From positions 1 to 11,438 of the forward strand of contig NZ_CALACG010000277.1 of assembly GCF_937890585.1 (NCBI RefSeq): a DNA stretch of 11,438 nt, in the 5' to 3' direction. The number at the start of each line of letters is the position of its first letter. Within the stretch, counting starts at the first letter, position 1. A program made the position numbers and the translations under genes. The notes beneath the pieces were generated by a model. The model did not search any database, was not told where the DNA came from, and was given only the letters and a program-made list of their open reading frames with translations. Origin of the DNA: an uncultured Campylobacter sp. Lineage in GTDB: Bacteria > Campylobacterota > Campylobacteria > Campylobacterales > Campylobacteraceae. Positions 6,191-11,438 of this stretch are shown here, in pieces.

Positions 6191-7516
6191 GTGCCAACCA
6201 TAGATGAAGTAAGAAAAAATATCATTTTAAAAGATGGAATTTACTATTTTGACTACACGGCCTCAGGCCTTGCCTATGCACCTATCGAAGATGAAATTTC
6301 AAAATTTTTAAAAACCTACGCAAACACTCACTCAGACAGCAGTTCAAGTGCCGTGCTAACGCAAAAACGCTACGAAAACGCAAGAGCCGAGCTAAAAGAG
6401 CTATTGGGGCTTGATGAGAGCTTTTATCTAATAGCAACAGGTCAAGGCGCAACGGCTGCGATAAAGAAATTTCAAGAGATAATGGGAATTTATCTGCCGC
6501 CAACGACAAGAGCCTTGATCGGCGAAGCAAATTTAAGAAGCGTAAATTTACCACTCGTGCTTGTTGGGCCCTATGAACACCATTCAAACGAGATCAGCTT
6601 TCGTGAAGGGCTTTGCGACTGCGAGCGCATCGGACTTGATGAAAATGGCGAGATAGACTACGTGATGCTTGAGAGGATGCTAAAACTAAACGCAAAAAGA
6701 AAGATCATCGCCTGCTTTAGCGCCGCCTCAAATGTCACGGGCGTAAAAACCGACTACAAGAGAATTTACTCGCTCGTTAAAAAATTTGGCGGAGTAGTGG
6801 CATTTGACTGCGCAGCAACCAGCTCGCATGAAATTTTAGACACTGCGTACTTTGACGCAGCCTTTTTCTCGCCTCACAAGCTACTTGGCGGAGTTGGGAG
6901 TTGCGGGCTTTTAGCGATCAAAAAAGAGCTTTACACAAGCGATATGCCAAGCTTTGCAGGTGGCGGCACCATCGCACTTGCGACGCCTTCAAAACACCTT
7001 TTTATAAAAAATGCCGAGCAGCTTGAAGAGGCTGGCACGCCATCTATCTTGGGGCTGGTGCGAGCAAGTCTAGCATATAACTTGCAAGCAAGTGTCGGGG
7101 TGGAAAACATCAAAGCGCGCGAAGATGAACTGGCAAATTTCTTTGTAAAAGAGCTTAGCAGCATCGAAGATATCACCATTTATGGCCCTAAAAATGCAGA
7201 AAAACTGCCTATTTTTTCATTTAATGTGCGCGACATTTCGCCTTATGACTTTGCCGCAACACTTAGCAACAACTACGGCATACAAAGCCGCGCTGGTGTG
7301 ATGTGTGCTGGACCTTATGCTTTTGATCTGCTGGGACTTAAAGAAAATAAGATCTTAGAGAAAAAGCCAGGTTTTGTAAGAGTGAGCATGCACTACACGC
7401 ACACAAAAGAGGATGTGCTCTATCTCATAAACGCTATCAAATCATCTATCAAAAAGCACCGCGAGCTTTGGGGCGAGGAAAAGGCGATGTACGAGATGTT
7501 TGGCGGGAAAATTTAG
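6191..7516 (+). CDS. Class V PLP enzyme, cysteine desulfurase/selenocysteine lyase-like
   Basis: A 441-residue PLP-dependent enzyme of the NifS/SufS fold, expected to free sulfur or selenium from cysteine or selenocysteine. The start is GTG 6191 with AAAGGGA (6179-6185) upstream. Motifs in order: YYFDYTASG (18-26), GQGATAAI (84-91), YEHHSNEISFREG (128-140; His pair as in group II enzymes), FDCAAT with PLP-nitrogen Asp206 (205-210), SPHKLLGG with the Schiff-base Lys230, and SRAGVMCAGP with the candidate persulfide Cys372 in the RaGxxCa position of SufS/CsdA. The usual Gln of the DGAQ motif is replaced (DCAA). It is longer than SufS (about 400 residues). Position just after fdhD, which needs persulfide sulfur, and near a Sec gene suggests a dedicated S/Se donor. 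A different class V aminotransferase activity cannot be excluded. Confidence 0.8.
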   Translation: MPTIDEVRKNIILKDGIYYFDYTASGLAYAPIEDEISKFLKTYANTHSDSSSSAVLTQKRYENARAELKELLGLDESFYLIATGQGATAAIKKFQEIMGIYLPPTTRALIGEANLRSVNLPLVLVGPYEHHSNEISFREGLCDCERIGLDENGEIDYVMLERMLKLNAKRKIIACFSAASNVTGVKTDYKRIYSLVKKFGGVVAFDCAATSSHEILDTAYFDAAFFSPHKLLGGVGSCGLLAIKKELYTSDMPSFAGGGTIALATPSKHLFIKNAEQLEEAGTPSILGLVRASLAYNLQASVGVENIKAREDELANFFVKELSSIEDITIYGPKNAEKLPIFSFNVRDISPYDFAATLSNNYGIQSRAGVMCAGPYAFDLLGLKENKILEKKPGFVRVSMHYTHTKEDVLYLINAIKSSIKKHRELWGEEKAMYEMFGGKI

Positions 7517-7526
7517 GCTAAATTTT
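7508..7526 (+). terminator. A+T-rich hairpin over the stop of the PLP enzyme gene
   Basis: AAAATTTA / TAAATTTT (7508-7515 and 7519-7526) with the three-base loop GGC, enclosing the TAG stop and followed by GTTTTCGG. The stem is eight A-T pairs, so it is weak; it may act together with the stronger hairpin at 7681-7711. Confidence 0.35.
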
Positions 7527-7644
7527 GTTTTCGGTTAAATTTAAACTATCAAGAAAAGTTAAAAATTTAAAATTTTAAAATGCAAAAACAATTATTATTT
7601 TTTGATCTGAATTTGCTCGTTATTTCCATTTAAATTTTAACTGT

Positions 7645-7682
7645 ATCAAATAAAATTTACCATTTTGGATCAAATTTTACCA
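7645..7682. repeat. Imperfect direct repeat in the convergent spacer
   Basis: ATCAAATAAAATTTACCA (7645-7662) recurs 24 bases on as ATCAAATTTTACCA (7669-7682), differing by a four-base deletion. It lies in non-coding A+T-rich DNA directly before a terminator-like hairpin. Its significance is unclear. Confidence 0.4.
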
Positions 7683-7711
7683 GCATAATTTAAAGCAAAT
7701 TTGCTGTTTTT
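7681..7711 (+). terminator. Intrinsic terminator in the convergent intergenic region
   Basis: CAGCA-(T)-AATTT pairs with AAATTTGCTG (10 bp, one bulged T at 7686) around the loop AAAGC, followed at once by five T (7707-7711). This is the best classical terminator in the gap, reading on the plus strand, about 165 bases after the PLP enzyme stop. It could end that gene's transcript or an unannotated small RNA. Confidence 0.55.
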
Positions 7712-7719
7712 ATACAAAG

Positions 7720-7839
7720 TTATATCTGCTCGGTCTTAAGAAGCTCTAACAAAACACGCCGCCATTGTGAGTGGACAAAAAATATTAAGCATTTTATCTT
7801 GCTTTTACATCTAGTTAAATAGAAATTTCTAAAGATCTT
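7720..7839 (-). pseudogene. Possible relic of a coding region (39 open codons, no start)
   Basis: The minus strand is open from 7839 down to a TAA at 7722-7720. Its last third, reading HSQWRRVLLELLKTEQI, looks like a genuine protein C-terminus and lies in a patch of higher G+C (about 7723-7775) inside an otherwise very A+T-rich spacer. There is no ATG, GTG or binding site, and upstream the frame is closed by TAA at 7842-7840. It may be the remains of a deleted gene or part of a dispersed repeat; it may also be chance. The remainder of 7517-7916 shows no gene that I can support. Confidence 0.25.
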
Positions 7840-7916
7840 TTATGTGATAGCCGTTTGAAATTGGCAACAACTAGTTTTTATGTTGATTAAAAAAGAGTTA
7901 AAAAAATAATTTTCAA

Positions 7917-8228
7917 TCACTTCTTCAACCACCAACCATAATTTAAATATACTTTAGGAATTTCATCATTATCAATATCTATTCCTAATTTTTCCATTTT
8001 GTCAAACCATTTATCTCGTTTTGATTTTGGTAATTTTGTACCACAAAAGGGGCAAAATTTAATTGAAATACTACTTGAACCACCATCGTGAATTATAATT
8101 CCATATTCATCAAATTTAGGATAATACGAAATAAGCACGTCTGTGCAATCATAAATATTGTTATGAATCTTGCAATTTAATTTCGTTGCCTCTTTCATTT
8201 GAGAGCAACAATGTTTTACCTTAACCAT
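7917..8228 (-). CDS. Small Cys-rich DUF6980-like protein, likely acquired
   Basis: A 103-residue protein of unknown function. The start is ATG 8228-8226, chosen for AAAGGA (8237-8232) just upstream; an in-frame ATG at 8282 lies inside hisG and would add 18 weakly conserved residues. The sequence has HCC (6-8), Cys19, His22, Cys28-Thr-Asp, KFDEYGIIIHDGGSSS (38-53), CPFCG (59-63) with KLPKSKRDKWF, and a WW near the end. It matches a widespread family I recall as DUF6980 (MKHCCEQM-type proteins). The CPFCG knuckle plus HCC suggests one or two metal-binding sites; the molecular role is unknown. G+C is about 29% by hand count against about 43% or more for hisG, and its position after hisG breaks an otherwise overlapping gene string, both pointing to horizontal gain. 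There is a 37-base gap after hisG. Confidence 0.82.
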   Translation of the reverse strand: MVKVKHCCSQMKEATKLNCKIHNNIYDCTDVLISYYPKFDEYGIIIHDGGSSSISIKFCPFCGTKLPKSKRDKWFDKMEKLGIDIDNDEIPKVYLNYGWWLKK

Positions 8229-8265
8229 TTTTCCTTTATTTGTGCTATTTGCTTTTTTCAAATTT

Positions 8266-8880
8266 TTACTTTGAAATTTCATCTTTTATCTTTTGATAAA
8301 GCTCCAAAATTTCATCTTTTTTGATGATAAAACTATTTTTATTTGCGATCAGATAGGCTGAGCTTTGCATGATATCACCAGCCACTTTTAGCCCATTTTG
8401 CTTCATAGTTGAGCCAGTCTCGACCACATCGACGATCGCGTCGCTTAGCCCAACAAGCGGAGCTAGCTCGATCGAGCCATAAAGCTTGATGATCTTCACG
8501 CCAACAGCAAGCTTGGCAAAGTAGTTTCTCGTGATATTTGGCATCTTAGTAGCGATCCTTAGCTCAGACCTTGAAAAATCAAGCTCCTCTTCGTTTTTTA
8601 TGCCGATACAGACCTTGCATTTGCCTATTTGCAGATCAAGCAACCTCACCACATTTGGCTTATGCTCTTCAAGCACGTCAAGCCCGACCACGCCGATATC
8701 TGCAGCGCCTTCGGTGACGTATGTTGGTATATCTTGGTTGCGAACCATTAAAAATCTAAAATTTCCCTCTTCAAGGATGAGTTTTCTATCTTCAAACAAA
8801 AAACTCGAGCCAAAAATCTTTCTAAAAATTTCTAGTGTATCTTCCGCGATCCTGCCCTTTGGCAAGGCTACTGTTATCAT
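8266..8880 (-). CDS. hisG: ATP phosphoribosyltransferase, short form
   Basis: Catalytic subunit of the first step of histidine synthesis, joining ATP and PRPP to give phosphoribosyl-ATP. It has 204 residues, the short HisG(S) length, lacking the C-terminal regulatory domain of the roughly 300-residue long form. Motifs: VALPKGRIAEDTLEIF (4-19), VRNQDIPTYVTEGAADIGVVG (substrate-binding loop), and the PRPP loop LVGLSDAIVDVVETGSTMKQNGL. Short forms normally need the HisZ regulatory subunit to be active; no hisZ or other his gene is in the window. The ATG overlaps the coaX stop (ATGA, four bases), so translation is coupled and the gene belongs to the yfgM-coaX operon. From memory C. jejuni has a long HisG inside a his operon, so this layout differs. 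Confidence 0.95.
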   Translation of the reverse strand: MITVALPKGRIAEDTLEIFRKIFGSSFLFEDRKLILEEGNFRFLMVRNQDIPTYVTEGAADIGVVGLDVLEEHKPNVVRLLDLQIGKCKVCIGIKNEEELDFSRSELRIATKMPNITRNYFAKLAVGVKIIKLYGSIELAPLVGLSDAIVDVVETGSTMKQNGLKVAGDIMQSSAYLIANKNSFIIKKDEILELYQKIKDEISK

Positions 8881-9506
8881 TTTAAAATTTCCTTTTTCTC
8901 ATCGATTATTTTTTGCATGGCACGAAAGATCAGCATCTTATCGCAAATGGCGTTTTTGAAAAATTTAGATAAAAAGTCGCCATCTCCGCCTGTAAAATAG
9001 ACCTTCTTATCGCCAGCAAGCTTTGAGATGAGCGTGATAATGGGCTTTATGATGCCATAGCTCACAGCGTCGCTCGTCTTTTGCGGCAGTGCGTCGATGT
9101 CTATTTGCGAATTTAGCGTCACATCAAGGCGTGATGAGATGCTTTTATAGGCATTTAGCATGGTTGAGATGCCTGGCAAGATGTAGCCGCCAAGATGGAT
9201 AGAATTTGCCATGATATCAACGGTGATAGCGCTTCCGGCGTCGATGACAACGCCATCTTTTATCATATAGCACCCCGCTTTTCTATCCACGCCAAGACCT
9301 TGATATATCGTGTCGATCTCGATGTATGGCTCTAAATTTACAAACATATCGTTGCCGTTTATCTTGGATAAAATTTCTTCGTTTACACAGATAAAATAGA
9401 CCTTTTCATCTGGCTTGTAGTTTTTAAATTCGCTAGTTTTTACGTGAGTGATCTTGCCATTTTGCAAAAAAGAGGCGTTGGTATTGCCGATATCACACAA
9501 AATCAT
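8877..9506 (-). CDS. coaX: Type III pantothenate kinase
   Basis: Phosphorylates pantothenate in the first committed step of coenzyme A synthesis; an ASKHA-fold kinase needing a monovalent cation in characterised members. It has 209 residues, shorter than the usual roughly 250 but typical of Campylobacter CoaX. Motifs: DIGNTNASF (5-13, phosphate 1), GLGVDR (pantothenate/dimer site), VIDAGSAITVDIM (central Asp and phosphate 2 motif), LGGYILPGIS, and FTGGDGDFL (adenosine site). The start ATG 9506-9504 has GGAG five bases upstream and lies inside the end of the preceding gene (14-base overlap); the stop overlaps the hisG ATG. This is the only CoA-kinase gene visible here. Confidence 0.95.
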   Translation of the reverse strand: MILCDIGNTNASFLQNGKITHVKTSEFKNYKPDEKVYFICVNEEILSKINGNDMFVNLEPYIEIDTIYQGLGVDRKAGCYMIKDGVVIDAGSAITVDIMANSIHLGGYILPGISTMLNAYKSISSRLDVTLNSQIDIDALPQKTSDAVSYGIIKPIITLISKLAGDKKVYFTGGDGDFLSKFFKNAICDKMLIFRAMQKIIDEKKEILK

Positions 9507-9825
9507 AACAGCTCCAGCCTTGTTCTTTGAAGTAGTTTAGGGACTTTGAGCAAATTTGAGAGTTGTAAAAGATCACACGTTTTTTGATCTTGGTTTGAAA
9601 TTTCTCCTCAAATTTAGTGCAAATTTCATCTATCTCGCTGGCTTCTTTGACCAAAAGCCTGCTCTTTGCACTTCTTAAAAAAACGATCTCGTAGAAATTT
9701 TTTGTATCGATACCAAAAAACGCCTCAAGCGAGCGTTTCTTGGTAAATTCGCTAAGATCAAGCCTTTTTAGATCTCTTAGCAAGATCTTTTTAGCTTCGA
9801 AAAGCTCCCAAATTTTCTGGCTCAT
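9493..9825 (-). CDS. Conserved epsilonproteobacterial hypothetical protein, 110 residues
   Basis: I recognise no functional family. It is a soluble, basic 110-residue protein with no signal peptide or membrane segment. The N-terminal half is helical and charged (IWELFEAKKILLRDLKRLDL), then comes an alpha/beta-looking part with strands FYEIVFLRS, SRLLVKE and KRVIFYNS. Two cysteines lie near the C-terminus (SQICSKS and WSCYDFV). Its ATG overlaps the lipoprotein stop by four bases (ATGA) and its end overlaps coaX by 14 bases, so it is surely translated as part of the operon. From memory the same order occurs in C. jejuni (Cj0395c between a lipoprotein and coaX), so it is an old component rather than an insertion. 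Confidence 0.85.
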   Translation of the reverse strand: MSQKIWELFEAKKILLRDLKRLDLSEFTKKRSLEAFFGIDTKNFYEIVFLRSAKSRLLVKEASEIDEICTKFEEKFQTKIKKRVIFYNSQICSKSLNYFKEQGWSCYDFV

Positions 9826-10829
9826 TGTCCTAGATTAACATACTCGTTATCGTAGTAAAATGTGCCATTTCCCATAAAGCTCTTATCTTTTATCTCGTCG
9901 CTAAACTCGTAAATTTCAGCTCCGCTTAGGTCTAAATTTGTCTTTATAACATAGCCTGTTTTTTCGATAACGTAGAGTTTATTATTTATGATGGTTGCCG
10001 CTGAGAAGATAGCAAATTTGAAATTTACTCTGCTTAGCTCTTTTAGCATAAGGTTTGTTCTTACGATCGTGCCATCTTTTTTGAAGATGTAAATTTCGTC
10101 GTTATTTACTAGCACGTCTTTGATCTCGCCGTCATAATAAACTGTTTGGCTTGGGTTTATGACGATCACTTTTTTGGCTGTTGCTGCGATCAAGTTATCG
10201 CCCTCAACGCCTAAGAATATGATGTTATTAAAGAAATTTTCAGAGCTTACGACCACGTCACGTAAAATTCTACCAGTATCTTTTTGCACGATGTAAATTT
10301 TACCATCAAGCGCTGGGTAGACGATGAGCGAGCTCATAAAATAAGGTGCAACAACTCTTGAGTCAACCGCTGCGATGTCAGACGAGCTATACTCCATGAT
10401 CGTAGTTGCGGTGTTTGTGTCGATAAGATAGATGTGGTTTGACGCGCTGATCGCTGCGAGCTGGTTGTGGTCAAGCGAAGCTGCCACGATCGCAGTTGGA
10501 AATTTACCGCTATAAAGGCTGTGTCCGCTAGGATCAGTCACGTTTAGATCACCATTTATGCTAGCTGAGATGATAAAGCCATTTTCTTCATTTAAAAAGT
10601 AGAAATTTTCAGGCAAAGTAACGCTTGTGTTTAGGCCAGTTTTTGTGACGATATTGCCGTTTGCTAGCGTCGCGCCATTTGCATTTGACGACTTGATGTA
10701 AGATGGGAGATCTTTTGATAAAGATATCTCGCCAGATGTTTGCGCAGGCTCAAAATATTGTCTTTTTGTGCCGCATCCGCTCAAAATTAAGGCCAAGGCA
10801 AAAGCCAAGAAAAGAGTAAATTTTTTCAT
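9822..10829 (-). CDS. BamB-like beta-propeller lipoprotein
   Basis: A 335-residue secreted lipoprotein: MKKFTLFLAFALALILSGC is a type II signal peptide with lipobox L16-S-G-C19; Gly at +2 would permit outer-membrane sorting. The rest is a series of beta-rich segments of about 40 residues with propeller-like phrases (GFIISASINGDLNVTDPSG, LAAISASNHIYLIDTNT, SLIVYPALDGKIYIVQKDTGRILRD, LIAATAKKVIVINPS, NDEIYIFKKDGTIVRT, NNKLYVIEKTGYVIKTNL), as in PQQ/BamB propellers. BamB helps the BAM complex insert outer-membrane proteins. The gene upstream is YfgM-like, the same pairing as yfgM-bamB in E. coli, which strengthens the call. Start ATG overlaps the yfgM-like stop by one base (TAATG), with AGGGA upstream. 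The fold is fairly sure; the BAM role is inferred. Confidence 0.78.
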   Translation of the reverse strand: MKKFTLFLAFALALILSGCGTKRQYFEPAQTSGEISLSKDLPSYIKSSNANGATLANGNIVTKTGLNTSVTLPENFYFLNEENGFIISASINGDLNVTDPSGHSLYSGKFPTAIVAASLDHNQLAAISASNHIYLIDTNTATTIMEYSSSDIAAVDSRVVAPYFMSSLIVYPALDGKIYIVQKDTGRILRDVVVSSENFFNNIIFLGVEGDNLIAATAKKVIVINPSQTVYYDGEIKDVLVNNDEIYIFKKDGTIVRTNLMLKELSRVNFKFAIFSAATIINNKLYVIEKTGYVIKTNLDLSGAEIYEFSDEIKDKSFMGNGTFYYDNEYVNLGQ

Positions 10830-11392
10830 TATTTTATTCCCTGATAGTGTTTTAAATTTTTAACTAAAGTTTGAAGTTGTGAGTCAAGCGCGATCTTGTT
10901 AAATTCGTCATTTGCCTCTTTGATCTTGTTTTCTTTTAAGAGCTCAAAACCTTTTAAAAGCGCGTTATATTCTTTTAAAATTTCAGAATTTGCGTTGCCA
11001 GTTTGTGAAAGGATGATATCTTTTATAAGCGGATGTACTTGCAAATTTGCAAGCTCACTAATGCCCTTTGTGTCGTTTTTATCAAGCATTTGCCCAAGTG
11101 AGAAAAGCGCATACATACTTGGCTCTTTCTCTTTTAAAACGCTTAAAGCATTTGCGTCATTTGGGTTTAAAATCAGCTTTGAATAGGCCAAATTTGCCTC
11201 TTCGACTCTGTTCTCATTTAAAATTTTGCTCGTGTAAAAACCAACAGCCGCAACAATCGCTGCTGCGCAAACTGCGATCAGCAAAGTTTTATATTTCTTA
11301 AAAAAACGCTCTCCCTTGATCATGCTCTCAAGAAACTGTTCTTGGGCGTCTATCTCTTTTTTTATCTCGGTTAAATCTTCTTTTATAGCCAA
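10829..11392 (-). CDS. YfgM-like single-pass membrane protein with TPR-like periplasmic domain
   Basis: A 187-residue bitopic membrane protein. Residues 1-35 are charged and cytoplasmic (coiled-coil-like LTEIKKEIDAQEQFLESMIK), residues 36-54 form one membrane helix (TLLIAVCAAAIVAAVGFYT), and the rest is a helical, TPR-like periplasmic domain (ANLAYSKLI, MYALFSLGQML, YNALLKGFELLKENKIKEANDEF). This layout matches E. coli YfgM, which acts with SecYEG and periplasmic chaperones. The start is TTG at 11392-11390, with AAGGA seven bases upstream; no ATG is better placed. It heads the minus-strand operon and sits directly before a BamB-like lipoprotein gene. It is shorter than E. coli YfgM (about 206 residues). 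From memory it corresponds to C. jejuni Cj0397c. Confidence 0.78.
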   Translation of the reverse strand: MAIKEDLTEIKKEIDAQEQFLESMIKGERFFKKYKTLLIAVCAAAIVAAVGFYTSKILNENRVEEANLAYSKLILNPNDANALSVLKEKEPSMYALFSLGQMLDKNDTKGISELANLQVHPLIKDIILSQTGNANSEILKEYNALLKGFELLKENKIKEANDEFNKIALDSQLQTLVKNLKHYQGIK

Positions 11393-11428
11393 CGTTTTTC
11401 CTTGTTTTTGAAAAATTTTAATTCGCAG

Positions 11429-11434
11429 ATTTTA
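11429..11434 (-). promoter_or_regulatory. Candidate -10 box of the yfgM-coaX-hisG operon
   Basis: On the minus strand TGCTAAAAT gives an extended -10 (TAAAAT, 11434-11429), 36 bases before the TTG start. The upstream side lies outside the window, so the promoter cannot be judged fully. Confidence 0.4.
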
Positions 11435-11438
11435 GCAT

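Noticed and set aside
7579..7632. 17-residue open frame MQKQLLFFDLNLLVISI in the spacer
   Set aside because: No ribosome binding site and very A+T-rich context; expected by chance.
7517..7916. CRISPR array, tRNA or insertion sequence in the long gap
   Set aside because: No regular repeats with spacers, no cloverleaf and no terminal inverted repeats or transposase fragment could be seen.
8229..8282. N-terminal extension of the Cys-rich protein into hisG
   Set aside because: The extension is low-complexity and lacks a binding site, while AAAGGA directly precedes ATG 8228.
8531..8959. Plus-strand open frame opposite hisG/coaX
   Set aside because: Antisense to two clear enzymes with intact motifs; composition is typical of a shadow frame.

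Overview
The window looks like chromosomal DNA of an epsilonproteobacterium, most likely a Campylobacter of the C. concisus type. The signs are an A+T-rich sequence full of AAATTT runs, Campylobacter-style T-rich promoters, a selenocysteine formate dehydrogenase locus, and gene orders that from memory match C. jejuni Cj1514c-Cj1507c (fdh/fdhD/modE) and Cj0397c-Cj0394c (coaX region). The species is an inference; no 16S or tRNA gene is present.

Plus strand, 1-4182: a respiratory formate dehydrogenase operon. A TorD-like chaperone (5' end outside the window) overlaps a 57-residue twin-arginine protein. Next comes fdhA, whose reading frame crosses an in-frame UGA at 1241-1243 read as selenocysteine, with a SECIS-like hairpin at the right distance, and then fdhB. 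A strong hairpin ends the unit right after fdhB. The cytochrome b subunit gene fdhC, expected here, is absent.

Plus strand, 4183-7526: a maturation and regulation block. fdhD (sulfur transfer to the Mo cofactor) overlaps an unusual ModE-like regulator. A 62-residue unknown follows, then a class V PLP enzyme with cysteine desulfurase/selenocysteine lyase motifs under its own promoter. Together these genes could make, sulfurate and regulate a Mo/W- and Sec-dependent formate dehydrogenase.

7517-7916: a 400-base A+T-rich gap between convergent units. It holds two terminator-like hairpins, a short direct repeat and a small coding-like relic on the minus strand.

Minus strand, 11392 down to 7917: a tightly packed unit, every junction but the last overlapping. 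It runs from a YfgM-like membrane protein (TTG start) through a BamB-like lipoprotein, a 110-residue conserved unknown, type III pantothenate kinase (coaX) and short-form hisG to a much more A+T-rich small Cys-rich protein that looks like a later insertion.

No wholly new defence or mobile system is evident. The best leads are the Sec/SECIS gene, the FdhD with a rearranged cysteine pair, the ModE with a duplicated Cys-bearing N-terminal domain, the missing fdhC, and the acquired Cys-rich gene.
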